Notes: generated by a model from the sequence alone, not told the origin. A DNA stretch of 64,000 nucleotides from Microbacterium wangchenii (GCF_004564355.1 NZ_CP038266.1:186001-250000); one strand, 5' to 3'. Shown: positions 18,644-27,005, numbered from the stretch's first letter. Translations and numbers: made by a program.

Positions 18644-20401
18644 TCAGTCCTCACCGTCGAGCCGCAGCTCGAGACTCAGCTGGTCGGCGTCCAGTTCTGC
18701 GAGGGCCTGCCGCAGGGCCGCGGTGCTGAAGCGCCCGTCGCGCGACACCGCCACGAGGCGCTCGCGCATCACCGCGATGAGTGCGACCCGCAGTTCCAGC
18801 AGCTCGCGTGCGCGGGCCGTCTCGTCCTCTTCCGGCTCGCGTGTCAGCCGTGCCGTCACGTGCCGGGCGACATCCTCGGGGAACGCCCCGCCGTCGCGAC
18901 GACGCACGCGCCCGGCGGCGATGGCCTCCGCCGCGGCGGCCTGCAGTTCGGCCCAGAGCGACTGCTGATCGTGGCGGGACGGACGGTCGGTCCCCTCACG
19001 CGACAATCCCAGCCTGGCCACCAGCCACGGCAGGGTGAACCCTTGCAGCGTCAGGCTGAGCACGGCGACGAGGAACGCGACGAAGACCAGCAGTGACCGG
19101 TTGGCGGTCTCGGCCGGCAGGGTCTGTGCGGCCGCGAGCGTGACCACGCCCCGCATCCCCGCCCACACGATCACCGTGCCGTGGCGCCACCCGAGGGGGG
19201 AGTCGCGGTAGTAGTCGAGGTCTCTCATCATTCGCGTCATGCGTCCGCGCATCCACGCGAGGCGGCGCCGCAGGCCGCGCACGCGGGCTTCGGCCGCCTT
19301 GTCGCCGGAAGCATCGGCGGTGTCGGCGGGGAGGCGCCGGTCGAGCCGGGCCTCGAGGTCGTCCAGACGCTCGCCCGCCGCATCCGCACGCACCCGGCGC
19401 CGCGGGTGGCTGCGCCGGCCCTGCGCCCAGATCAGCACCGACACGTACGCCGCTCGCACAGCCAGCGTGATGCCCAGCGCCGCCAGGGCCAGGGATGCGG
19501 CGTACCAGACGCCCTCGTGCTCCTCCACGTTCGCGCGGACGATCTCCTTCAGTTCCAGGCCCATGATGAGGAACACGGCACCTTCCAGCAGCAGCTCGAC
19601 CGTGCGCCAGTTCAGGTGGTCGCTCATGCGCTGCTCTGGCGTGAAGCGACGCGCTGCGCCCTGCCCCGTCACGATGCCCGCCATGACCGACGCCACCAGG
19701 CCGGAGCCGCCGAGCGCCTCGGTGGGGAGGTACGCGAGGAAGGGGACGGTGAAGCTCAGGGCGGTGTTGGCCGCCGGATGCGCCACCCACTGCCGCACGC
19801 GGAGGTTCACCCACCCCATTCCCGCTCCCAGCGCGAGGGCGATCGCCACGGCCCAGACGAACGCCCACACGGTGTCGCCGAACGCGAAGCCGCCCGCGAT
19901 CGCCGCGACCGCCGTGCGCAGCAGCACGAGCGCCGTGGCGTCGTTGAGCAGGCTCTCGCCGTCCAGCATCGTCACCACGCGGGGTGAAAGTCCCAGACGT
20001 TTCGCGATGGAGGTGGCGACCGCATCCGTGGGGCTCAGGATCGCGCCGAGCGCGATGCCCAGGGGCAGGCCGATGCCGGGGATCAGCAGCGTGAAGACCA
20101 CCCCCAGCACAACGGAGGAGAGAACCACGAGCAGCACCGACAGGCCCGCGATCGGCCCGAGATCCCGGCGGAACTCCACGGCGGGCAGCTGGACGGCGGC
20201 GGAATACAGCAGCGGCGGCAGGATCCCGACGAGGATCCACTCGGGGTCGATCTCCCACGCCGGGACGAACGGCAGCACGCTCACGCCCAGGCCGATGGCC
20301 ATCAGCACGAGAGGCCCCGCGACGTTCACGCGCGGAGCCAGCGCCGTGGCCAGGGCGATGACGACGACCGCGACGACCACGACCAGGAGCGTCTCCAGCA
20401 C
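18644..20401 (-). CDS. Na+/H+ antiporter, CPA1 (NhaP/YjcE-like) family
   Basis: 585 residues. About twelve transmembrane helices fill residues 1-440, with the CPA1 signature GAILSPTDAVA (catalytic-site Asp) and LLNDATALVLLR. A charged cytosolic insertion (about 310-370) lies before the final helices WAGMRGVVTLAAAQTLP, and a hydrophilic C-terminal tail of about 150 residues follows. It exports Na+ in exchange for protons. Divergent from the iminopeptidase gene; the resolvase-like gene lies 49 bp downstream on the same strand. Confidence 0.95.
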   Translation of the reverse strand: MLETLLVVVVAVVVIALATALAPRVNVAGPLVLMAIGLGVSVLPFVPAWEIDPEWILVGILPPLLYSAAVQLPAVEFRRDLGPIAGLSVLLVVLSSVVLGVVFTLLIPGIGLPLGIALGAILSPTDAVATSIAKRLGLSPRVVTMLDGESLLNDATALVLLRTAVAAIAGGFAFGDTVWAFVWAVAIALALGAGMGWVNLRVRQWVAHPAANTALSFTVPFLAYLPTEALGGSGLVASVMAGIVTGQGAARRFTPEQRMSDHLNWRTVELLLEGAVFLIMGLELKEIVRANVEEHEGVWYAASLALAALGITLAVRAAYVSVLIWAQGRRSHPRRRVRADAAGERLDDLEARLDRRLPADTADASGDKAAEARVRGLRRRLAWMRGRMTRMMRDLDYYRDSPLGWRHGTVIVWAGMRGVVTLAAAQTLPAETANRSLLVFVAFLVAVLSLTLQGFTLPWLVARLGLSREGTDRPSRHDQQSLWAELQAAAAEAIAAGRVRRRDGGAFPEDVARHVTARLTREPEEDETARARELLELRVALIAVMRERLVAVSRDGRFSTAALRQALAELDADQLSLELRLDGED

Positions 20402-20453
20402 CCTCAGAGCATAGGGCGGCCCCCGCGCGCCGTGACCGGGTCCTGTTCACCGC

Positions 20454-20459
20454 TACGGT
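20454..20459 (+). promoter_or_regulatory. Leaderless -10 box before the pip leader ORF
   Basis: TACGGT lies 6 nt upstream of the ATG at 20466. Confidence 0.45.
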
Positions 20460-20465
20460 GAAGTC

Positions 20466-20492
20466 ATGAGTTCGAAAGGACACCGAGCGTGA
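20466..20492 (+). CDS. Putative 8-residue leader peptide of the iminopeptidase gene
   Basis: ATG-AGT-TCG-AAA-GGA-CAC-CGA-GCG-TGA encodes MSSKGHRA. A -10-like TACGGT ends 6 nt before its ATG (leaderless geometry), its codons 3-5 contain the GAAAGGA ribosome-binding site of the next gene, and its stop overlaps that gene's GTG (GTGA). This would couple translation of a leaderless mini-ORF to the iminopeptidase. It could be chance. Confidence 0.4.
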   Translation: MSSKGHRA

Positions 20493-21463
20493 GCGCGCCG
20501 GCCCACCTCGACGACATCCTGTATCCCCCGCTCGAGCCGTACGAGACGGGGATGCTCCTGGCTGGCGACGGCCAGCGGCTCTACTGGGAGCAGAGCGGCA
20601 ACCCGCAGGGCAAGCCGGTCGTCTACCTGCACGGCGGCCCGGGGGGCGGCTCCAGTCCCTGGCAGCGACGCTTCTTCGACCCGGAGAAGTACCGCATCAT
20701 CCTGTTCGATCAGCGCGGATGCGGCCGGTCGACGCCGCACGCGAGCGATCCCACCGCCGACCTGCGGCACAACACCACGTGGCACCTCGTCGCCGACATG
20801 GAGCTGCTGCGCCGCAATCTCGGGATCGCGCAGTGGCAGGTGTTCGGCGGATCGTGGGGGAGCACCCTCGCCCTCGCGTACGCGGAGGCGCACCCGGATG
20901 CGGTCAGCGAACTCGTCCTCCGTGGCATCTTCACCCTCCGCCGTCACGAGCTGGAGTGGTTCTACGAGGGCGGCGCGTCGGCGCTGTTCCCCGACCTGTG
21001 GGACGAGTATGTCGCCCCCATCCCCGTGCTCGAGCGCTCACGCATGATCGAGGCGTACCACCGGCGCCTGAACGATCCCGACCCTGCCGTGCACGGCCCC
21101 GCCGCGCTGGCGTGGACCCGCTGGGAAGCCGCCACCGTCACGCTCGTGCCCGACGAGGGGTTCATCGCCGAGATGAGCGACCCGGCCACGGCGACGGCGT
21201 TCGCCCGCATCGAGAACCACTACTTCGTTCACGGCGGGTGGCTCCGGGAGGGGCAGCTGATCGAGGACGCCGTGCGCCTGCGCGGCATCCCCACCGTCAT
21301 CGTGCAGGGCCGGTACGACGCCTGCACGCCCATGATGACGGCGTGGGATCTGCACCGGGCGCTGCCGGAGGCCGAGTTCGTCGTGGTGCCCGACGCGGGC
21401 CACTCCGCGACGGAGCCGGGGATCGCCCGGGCCCTGCGCGCGGCCGCCGACCGCTTCGCCTGA
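20489..21463 (+). CDS. pip: Proline iminopeptidase (prolyl aminopeptidase)
   Basis: 324 residues, standard length for the S33 family. Alpha/beta hydrolase motifs: HGGPGGG (48-54, oxyanion), DQRGCGRSTPH, GGSWGSTLALAY with nucleophile Ser122, and the C-terminal VVPDAGHSA His. The region QGRYDACTP carries the catalytic Asp. It releases N-terminal proline from peptides in the cytosol. The GTG start is supported by GAAAGGA upstream and overlaps a possible leader ORF. Confidence 0.96.
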   Translation: MSAPAHLDDILYPPLEPYETGMLLAGDGQRLYWEQSGNPQGKPVVYLHGGPGGGSSPWQRRFFDPEKYRIILFDQRGCGRSTPHASDPTADLRHNTTWHLVADMELLRRNLGIAQWQVFGGSWGSTLALAYAEAHPDAVSELVLRGIFTLRRHELEWFYEGGASALFPDLWDEYVAPIPVLERSRMIEAYHRRLNDPDPAVHGPAALAWTRWEAATVTLVPDEGFIAEMSDPATATAFARIENHYFVHGGWLREGQLIEDAVRLRGIPTVIVQGRYDACTPMMTAWDLHRALPEAEFVVVPDAGHSATEPGIARALRAAADRFA

Positions 21464-21480
21464 CCCCGGCGACGGGTCAG
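21460..21480. terminator. Short bidirectional hairpin between convergent stops
   Basis: CTGACCC-CGGCGAC-GGGTCAG has a 7-bp stem and contains both the iminopeptidase stop and the stop of the convergent dehydrogenase gene. Confidence 0.4.
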
Positions 21481-23222
21481 GCGCGGAAGGCCTTCGCGAG
21501 GGTCGCCGCCAGACCCACGGGGCTCCCGCCCGCACGGAAGCGTGTGAGCCCCTCGCTCACCTCTGCACCGGTGCGCGCCGTGACGAACCACGGCGGCTTG
21601 GGCAGCACCGTGAAGGTGCCGCGGCCGCGCACCGCTGCGGGGATCATGCGGGGGAAGGGGCGGAACGGCCCGCGCATCACGGAGCGCTCGACCCGGTCGA
21701 GCAGGCGCGCGTTGTGCACGACGCCGATGCCGCTGCCCACGTGCTCGAGGGTGCCGCCGGGGAAGGCGCCCCACGACAGGCCCGGCACCGTGAACATCGC
21801 ACCGGTCCACGCGTTGACCGCGATGCTGCCGTAGCGCAGCCCGGCGAGCGCGTCGTCGAGGCCGTCGCCGAGCTCGGCCTCGGTGGCGGGGTCGATGAGC
21901 ACGTTGGCGCCGAGGGTGCCGGTGAGCCGGTCGTTGGCGTGGGCGACGGCGGCGTCGAGGAAGGCGCGTCCGGTTCCGGGGAGCGCCAGCACGCCGAGCA
22001 CCGGGGCGAAGTACTCGGTGGTCTGCACGGCATCGGCGGCGGCATCCCGGTCGACCTGGACGATCGCGCGCGTGCCGTCCGCCGACCACGTCGCGTCGGG
22101 GTAGGCCTCGGCCACCGCGGCGAGGGTCTGGCTGCTGCGGGGATACCAGACCGTGCGGGCTGGCGCCGCGGCATACGCGGTGCGCAGTGCCGCGAGGAAG
22201 GCGCCGCGCTGGGGCCAGTCGGCGCTGAGGAGGACGACCTGCCCGGCGACGCAGTTGTGCCCGCTGTTCTGCAGGCGCATCGTGACGATGTGCTCGGCCT
22301 GGAAGCGGAGGTCGGCATCGCTCCACCGCCCCGGCACGACGATGATCGGCGACACCCCACCGAGCTCGGCGGTGATCGGCACGCTCAGGGCGGGGTCGCC
22401 CGCGGCTCGGCGGCGCGCCGCATCTTCGCCGGTACCCCACACGATCGTGTCGAAGGTCGCCGCCGACCCGGTGATGTGCACGTGCGAGAAGGCCGGATGC
22501 TGCGTCAGGTACGCGCCCACGTCGCCGCCGCCCCGCACGATGCGCAGCAGGCCCAGTTCGATCAGCGGTGCGAAGGCGCGCTGGAACACCGGGACGAGGG
22601 CGTCCTGCGTGAGGTTCACCTTCAGCATGCAGACGCGGTTGGCCGAGAGCAGCTCGTACAGCACGTCGAGGATCGGGATGGAGGTGACGTTGCCGGCCCC
22701 CAGCACCAGGCCGATGCCGCCCGAGCGCGTGGGCGTGCGCTGTCCCAGTCCCGCGGCGGCGACCGCCTCGGCGCGTGTCACCCCGGGCTCGAGCCACACC
22801 TCGCCGCGGAATCCCGACAGCAGTACGCGGTCGATCGGCTCGGCCGGGAGTACGTGCGCGCGGATGCGGCCGCCGGGGGCGTCGGTGAGACGCACGCCGT
22901 CGAGGGGGCTGCGCTCGCCGGCGAGGGCGCGCAGCGTGCGCACCGCAGCATCCAGCGCCGTGAGGGTCGTGTACGGGCCGCTCAGCCACTCCTCGCCCCG
23001 CAGCGGTGAGCCGGCGGGGAGGGCCTTGGAGACGGCGGCGGTGAGTGCCCAGTCCTCGGCCGCGGCGCCCACGGTGTCGCGCAGGCGCCCCAGCAGACGC
23101 GCCCGCTGGCCGAGGTCGAGGGTCGACCACACGCGCGAGCCGGTGGTGAGGGCCTCGAGGTCGGCCTCGATCTGCTCGCGCGGAGCGTCGGGGAGGGTGG
23201 CGGCGGGCTGCTCGAGGGTCAC
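21477..23222 (-). CDS. Aldehyde dehydrogenase superfamily protein (divergent, long)
   Basis: 581 residues from the GTG at 23222, chosen because AAGGAG lies 6 nt upstream; an upstream GTG would add seven residues that consist of this site. The dehydrogenase core is visible in the second half: LGAGNVTSIP (cofactor region), FSHVHITGSAATFD, ELGGVSPIIV with the general-base Glu, and NSGHNCVAGQ with the nucleophile Cys. The active site reads G-H-N-C rather than the usual G-Q-x-C, and the protein is about 80-100 residues longer at the N-terminus than classical family members. Substrate unknown. Transcribed alone. Confidence 0.85.
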   Translation of the reverse strand: MTLEQPAATLPDAPREQIEADLEALTTGSRVWSTLDLGQRARLLGRLRDTVGAAAEDWALTAAVSKALPAGSPLRGEEWLSGPYTTLTALDAAVRTLRALAGERSPLDGVRLTDAPGGRIRAHVLPAEPIDRVLLSGFRGEVWLEPGVTRAEAVAAAGLGQRTPTRSGGIGLVLGAGNVTSIPILDVLYELLSANRVCMLKVNLTQDALVPVFQRAFAPLIELGLLRIVRGGGDVGAYLTQHPAFSHVHITGSAATFDTIVWGTGEDAARRRAAGDPALSVPITAELGGVSPIIVVPGRWSDADLRFQAEHIVTMRLQNSGHNCVAGQVVLLSADWPQRGAFLAALRTAYAAAPARTVWYPRSSQTLAAVAEAYPDATWSADGTRAIVQVDRDAAADAVQTTEYFAPVLGVLALPGTGRAFLDAAVAHANDRLTGTLGANVLIDPATEAELGDGLDDALAGLRYGSIAVNAWTGAMFTVPGLSWGAFPGGTLEHVGSGIGVVHNARLLDRVERSVMRGPFRPFPRMIPAAVRGRGTFTVLPKPPWFVTARTGAEVSEGLTRFRAGGSPVGLAATLAKAFRA

Positions 23223-23276
23223 GGGGCTCTCCTTCGGTGGCACCCAGCATAGGCGCGGCCCCTGAAGGGCGTCCGG

Positions 23277-24164
23277 TCAGGCCGCCTGCAGCAGCCTTGC
23301 GACCGTGCCAGCCCCGGCCAGAAATTCGGTGAGGTTGCGGTCGGCCAGCGGCGGCTGCAGGATGACGCGGGTGGCGCCGGCGGTGAAGTAGGGCTCCAGC
23401 GCGGCGGCGACCTCCTCCGGCGCGCCCGCGACGGGCGCGGCACCGTCAGCCGGGTCGACCGGTGCGGAATCGCTCGCGGCCGGATCGCTCGCGGCCGGCG
23501 GAGCATGGCGGGGATCGAAGGCCGCCTCGACGAACACGACCAGCTCGTGCGGTCCGGGCCGGTCCGCCGCCGCGCGGCCTTCCCGGGCCAGCGCGAGGGT
23601 GCTCGCCACGCGCTCGGGCGTGCTGCCGGCCGGGAGCACAGTGCCGTCGCCGACCTCCCCCGTGAGGCGCACGGTCTTCGGGCCCTCCCCGGCGACCATG
23701 ACCGGCGGCGGGTCGGCGGGAGGCCAGTCGAGCCGGACGCGGTCCAGGGACACGTAGCGGCCGGAAGCGCTCGTCTCGGCGCCGGCCAGGAGTGACCGCA
23801 GCGCCGGCACGTACTCGCGCATGAGACCCAGGGGCGAGGCCACGCGAGCGCCGATCTGCCCCATCCACGACTGCACGCCGTGCCCGACGCCGGGGATGAG
23901 GCGGCCGGGGAACATCCGCTCGACGGTGGCGATCTCCATCGCCGTGAGCGCGACGTTGCGCATCGGCATGGGCGCCACACCGATGCCCACGCGCATCCGC
24001 GTCGTCCATGCCAGGACGGCGGAGGCGGTGGCGAACGCCGACTCGCGGAAGCAGTCCTCCCACAGCCACAACTCCGGCACGCCGGACTCCTCGGCGGCCT
24101 GCGCGGCGTCGCGCAGCGCCTCAGGCGGGAAGTACGGGGTGAAGATCGCGCCGATGCGGTTCAT
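23277..24164 (-). CDS. LLM-class (luciferase-like, F420/FMN-dependent) oxidoreductase
   Basis: 295 residues. A bacterial-luciferase-like TIM barrel: starts MNRIGAIFTPYFPPEAL, with ELWLWEDCF, RMRVGIGVAPMPMRN, ERMFPGRLIPGVGHGVQ and a C-terminal VILQPPL strand. In actinobacteria such enzymes use F420 or FMN; the cofactor cannot be assigned by eye. A low-complexity Ala/Asp/Pro stretch (about residues 212-240) is an unusual insertion. Substrate unknown. Monocistronic, minus strand. Confidence 0.9.
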   Translation of the reverse strand: MNRIGAIFTPYFPPEALRDAAQAAEESGVPELWLWEDCFRESAFATASAVLAWTTRMRVGIGVAPMPMRNVALTAMEIATVERMFPGRLIPGVGHGVQSWMGQIGARVASPLGLMREYVPALRSLLAGAETSASGRYVSLDRVRLDWPPADPPPVMVAGEGPKTVRLTGEVGDGTVLPAGSTPERVASTLALAREGRAAADRPGPHELVVFVEAAFDPRHAPPAASDPAASDSAPVDPADGAAPVAGAPEEVAAALEPYFTAGATRVILQPPLADRNLTEFLAGAGTVARLLQAA

Positions 24165-24227
24165 GCGCTCACTCTGGCACGGGCCGCCGACGCGCCAGGG
24201 TCCCGTCCCCGCCGCGAGACCCCAGGG

Positions 24228-24485
24228 TCAGATGAGGGCGAGCTCCCGGAGCTTGGTTTCCACCTCGGCGTTGGTCGGCTCGACGTGGTGGGAGGCGTCG
24301 GGGTAGACCACGACCGGGATGTTCGTGCGTCCGGAGATCTCCCGCGCGACGTCGGCCGCGGCCGGGTCGGCCTCCAGGTCGACGTACCGGTACGTCAGGC
24401 CGAGCTCGTCGAGCTGGGCCTTCGTGCGGCGGCAATCGCGGCACCAGTCGGCGCCGAACATCGTGACGGGATCAGTAGAAGACAT
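24228..24485 (-). CDS. Mycoredoxin/glutaredoxin-like thiol oxidoreductase
   Basis: 85 residues starting MSSTDPVTMFGADW. Thioredoxin fold with redox motif C15-R-D-C18 (WCRDCRR), a cis-Pro in NIPVVVYP, and a short C-terminal helix; this length and layout match actinobacterial mycoredoxin-1, which reduces mycothiol mixed disulfides. Longer upstream frames are possible but only this start gives a glutaredoxin. It is separate from its neighbours. Confidence 0.88.
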   Translation of the reverse strand: MSSTDPVTMFGADWCRDCRRTKAQLDELGLTYRYVDLEADPAAADVAREISGRTNIPVVVYPDASHHVEPTNAEVETKLRELALI

Positions 24486-24528
24486 GCCTTCCACGCTAGG
24501 GGAGCGCCGATGGGAGACCCCTGGGCGC

Positions 24529-25662
24529 TCAGGCGGCGCGTTCGTCGGCGGCGACCGGCGCTGCGGCGGCGGGCGCAGCCGCCCCGGCACGCTGTCGCTG
24601 GGGCGCGTAGACGATGAGGGCGTGGAAGACGAAGCGCACCACGAAGGCGGCGACGAGGGTGAGCGCGGCCGCGACGACGCTGGGGATGTGCGTGGCCTCC
24701 ACGATGACCCACAGCACCGGGATGCGGATGACCGCCTCAAGGTTGTTGAACGTGAAGGACTTCAGGAACCGGTGGCGCATGAGACCGGAGTCGGCGCGCA
24801 TGTCGGCGAAGACGAGGTACTCCAGCAGCAGGAAGTTGCTGATGATCGTCACCTCGCTGGCGATGATCGCCGCCCACACGTACTCCATGCCCAGGGCGAT
24901 CAGCGCCCACATGATCGCGAGGTTCGCGACGGCGCCGACGCCTCCGACGACCGCGAACGCTGACATGCGCCCGAACCGCAGCATCGTCAGCTGCGCCAGG
25001 AACCGCACCCCCTGGGTGAACGAGGCCTTGGATGCGCCGGCGTGCCGTTCGGCGAAGTCGAAGGGCACTTCGGCCAGGCGCAGCTGCCGGCGCGCGAGGA
25101 TCTCCAGCAGGATCTTGAACCCGCGCGGGCGGAGCGTGTCGAGGTCGATGGCCGGACGGTGCAGCAGGAAGAAGCCCGTCATCGGGTCGGAGCATCCATG
25201 GAGCTTTCGGGGGAACATCGCCTTCGTCAGCAGAGTGGAAAGGCGCGACACCGCGGTGCGCACCGCGCCGGCCAGGCCCTTCGAGGTGCCCCCGGAGATG
25301 TAGCGCGACGCCACCACCACGTCGACGTCGCCGCGCGCGGCCCGGGCGAGCAGCTGGGGGATGACCTCGGGTGGGTGCTGCAGGTCGCCGTCCATCACGA
25401 CGCACCAGTCGGCGCTCGCCGCCTGCACTCCGGCGACGACGGCGCCGCCGAGCCCGCCGGCGGCCTCGGTGCGGTGGATGAGCCGCACCGGTGCGTCGCT
25501 CTCGGCCGCGGCCGCGCGGATGATGTCGGGGGTGTCGTCGGTGGAGTCGTCGACGAAGATGACCTCGTACGCGGTGCCGTCGAGGGTCTGGGCGAGCCGG
25601 CGCAGCAGTTCCCGCACATTCGGACCCTCGTTGAAGGTCGGAACGATCAGGGACAGGTCCAT
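24529..25662 (-). CDS. Polyprenol-phosphate glycosyltransferase (GT2) fused to GtrA-like membrane domain
   Basis: 377 residues. The N-terminal GT2 domain (1-230) begins MDLSLIVPTFNEGPNV, with FVDDSTDDTPD and VMDGDLQHPPE (DxD) typical of dolichol-phosphate-mannose synthases. The C-terminal part (about 235-355) has four transmembrane helices of the GtrA type. Such fusions transfer a sugar to a polyprenyl phosphate carrier at the membrane for cell-wall glycan or protein glycosylation. A palindromic repeat lies just upstream of its start. Confidence 0.93.
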   Translation of the reverse strand: MDLSLIVPTFNEGPNVRELLRRLAQTLDGTAYEVIFVDDSTDDTPDIIRAAAAESDAPVRLIHRTEAAGGLGGAVVAGVQAASADWCVVMDGDLQHPPEVIPQLLARAARGDVDVVVASRYISGGTSKGLAGAVRTAVSRLSTLLTKAMFPRKLHGCSDPMTGFFLLHRPAIDLDTLRPRGFKILLEILARRQLRLAEVPFDFAERHAGASKASFTQGVRFLAQLTMLRFGRMSAFAVVGGVGAVANLAIMWALIALGMEYVWAAIIASEVTIISNFLLLEYLVFADMRADSGLMRHRFLKSFTFNNLEAVIRIPVLWVIVEATHIPSVVAAALTLVAAFVVRFVFHALIVYAPQRQRAGAAAPAAAAPVAADERAA

Positions 25663-25717
25663 GGGAACTCGCGATTCGGTCAGGGCTCTCAGCCTAATGC
25701 GCCCACCTCGCGCCACC

Positions 25718-25787
25718 CCGAGAGTGCATCGACTCGGCCAGAGTGCACCGGATCCGGTGCCGTCTCGCCAGGATGATGCACTCTCGG
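25718..25787. repeat. 70-bp palindromic repeat, copy B
   Basis: Arms 25718-25749 and 25756-25787 with loop GGATCC. The left arm matches copy A (18031-18100) almost base for base; the right arm carries different but still mostly pairing changes. It lies in the divergent intergenic region between the glycosyltransferase and DUF2975 genes. Confidence 0.8.
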
Positions 25788-25829
25788 CGCAGGGCCGGAT
25801 GTGTGGACGGGTTCCACCGTGGGGAGGGA

Positions 25830-25867
25830 CCTATCGAATACCTAGCGAAATCAATCGATTAACGATA
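25830..25867. promoter_or_regulatory. Candidate operator/promoter of the DUF2975-XRE pair
   Basis: Within a locally AT-rich stretch CTATCG (25830-25835) faces CGATAG (25862-25867), with a perfect inner palindrome AATCGATT (25852-25859). It is the only AT-rich segment here and lies 35-70 bp upstream of the DUF2975 start, so it is a plausible autoregulatory site of the small XRE protein. Confidence 0.4.
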
Positions 25868-25901
25868 GCCTGAGCGGCATTCCCCGAGTGAAGGAGTCGC
25901 C

Positions 25902-26387
25902 ATGGGCACCGTCACCATCGTGCTTCTGCGGATCGTCATCGCCCTGTCGCTGGTCGGATCGGTCCTGGTCCAGACGGTCATCGTGCCGCTGATGTGGGCG
26001 GACCTCGCCGGGGAGCCGCTGTGGGGGCGCATCACGCTCGTCGTGCTCGCCGTACTCGGCGTCGGCACGCTGCAGGTCTTCGCCGTGTGCGTATGGCAGC
26101 TGCTGACCCTCGTGCGGCGGGGGGCGGTGTTCTCGGATGCCGCGTTCCGCTACGTGGACGTCGTGATCGGCGCCATCGCCACCGCATCCGCGCTCACCTT
26201 CATCCTCGCTGTCGTGCTGGCGCCGGGGGAGGTCGCGCCCGGGATCGTGGGACTCATCTGCGGCGCGGCCCTGGTCTTGGCCGGGATGGCGCTGCTGGTC
26301 GTGGTTCTGCGGCGGCTGCTGGCGCAGGCGATCGACCGGGAGGACGAGGCGCGCGGGCTGCGCTCGGAGCTGGACGAGGTGATCTGA
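25902..26387 (+). CDS. DUF2975 family four-helix membrane protein
   Basis: 161 residues with four transmembrane helices (about 5-30, 40-65, 85-108 and 115-140) and a charged C-terminus. The segment between helices 2 and 3 (RRGAVFSDAAFRYVD) matches the conserved DUF2975 pattern. These proteins are usually paired with a small YozG-like XRE regulator, as here: the stop overlaps the ATG of the next gene. A ribosome-binding site (GAAGGAG) is present. Function unknown. Confidence 0.88.
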   Translation: MGTVTIVLLRIVIALSLVGSVLVQTVIVPLMWADLAGEPLWGRITLVVLAVLGVGTLQVFAVCVWQLLTLVRRGAVFSDAAFRYVDVVIGAIATASALTFILAVVLAPGEVAPGIVGLICGAALVLAGMALLVVVLRRLLAQAIDREDEARGLRSELDEVI

Positions 26388-26638
26388 TGCCCATCGTCGT
26401 CGACATCGACGTCATGCTCGCGCGGCGCAAGATGAGCGTAGGCACGCTCGCCGAACGGGTCGGGATCACCCCCGCCAACCTCGCGGTGCTCAAGAACGGA
26501 CGCGCCAAGGCCGTGCGGTTCTCCACCCTCGATGCGCTCTGCCAGGCGCTCGAGTGTCAGCCGGGCGACCTGCTGCGGTGGGAGCCGGCGGATGCAGGGG
26601 AACGCCTCCCCGATGCATCCCTGTCGGACGAGCGGTGA
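26387..26638 (+). CDS. Small XRE (YozG-like) HTH regulator
   Basis: 83 residues. Helix-turn-helix at about residues 10-65: MLARRKMSVGTLAERVGI, TPANLAVLKNGRAKAVRFST and LCQALECQPGDLL are diagnostic of the Cro/CI-type YozG family. Overlaps the DUF2975 stop by one base, so the two are co-translated. Likely represses its own promoter through the palindrome at 25830-25867 (inference). Confidence 0.92.
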   Translation: MPIVVDIDVMLARRKMSVGTLAERVGITPANLAVLKNGRAKAVRFSTLDALCQALECQPGDLLRWEPADAGERLPDASLSDER

Positions 26639-26649
26639 GAGCGGGGCCG

Positions 26650-26820
26650 TCAGCTGTCCTGTGCCTCCTCCTCGGGAGGCTTCCTCGCCCACCAGCGGTG
26701 CCGGGCGACGCGCGGTTCGCGCTCGCGTGGCAGGATGCCGTCACCATAGGCGGCCCTCATCGCGCTGGTCCAGACCGCGTTGCCGTCACCGTGTGATCCG
26801 AAGTCGTCTGCGGCGGCCAT
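26650..26820 (-). CDS. Conserved-looking 56-residue hypothetical protein
   Basis: Start MAAADDFGSHGDGNAVWTS, preceded by GAGAGGAG at good spacing. The protein is hydrophilic, with Asp/Gly at the front and a basic Trp/Arg-rich middle (RVARHRWWARKP). There is no signal peptide or known motif. Codon use is normal for the region. It lies between the XRE gene and the YciI-sigma pair. I do not recognise a family. Confidence 0.6.
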   Translation of the reverse strand: MAAADDFGSHGDGNAVWTSAMRAAYGDGILPREREPRVARHRWWARKPPEEEAQDS

Positions 26821-26930
26821 CGCTGCTCCTCTCGCCCGTTCTGTGCGCAAGGATCCGCCGGGTCGGCGGGCACGGCACGGGCTTGACAGTCGCGCGTCGA
26901 CCGCCCTCATCGAACGGATCCGGATCGCGA

Positions 26931-26957
26931 TGTCGATTCCGCTCCGCGCCGTTCGAC
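26931..26957 (+). promoter_or_regulatory. Candidate ECF42-type autoregulated promoter
   Basis: TGTCGA (26931-26936), 17 nt, then CGAC (26954-26957), 49 nt upstream of the YciI-like start. I recall TGTCGA and CGA/TC as the -35 and -10 elements reported for ECF42 sigma factors; the downstream sigma gene is of that type. Confidence 0.45.
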
Positions 26958-27005
26958 GCGATAGTGGAGGGGCCGGATCGAGGCCCTGCAACGAAGGAGA
27001 ATCTC

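Noticed and set aside
21229..23250. Minus-strand open frame of about 673 codons overlapping the aldehyde dehydrogenase in another frame
   Set aside because: Arg/Pro/Gly-rich shadow; the overlapping frame has recognisable dehydrogenase motifs and a proper ribosome-binding site.
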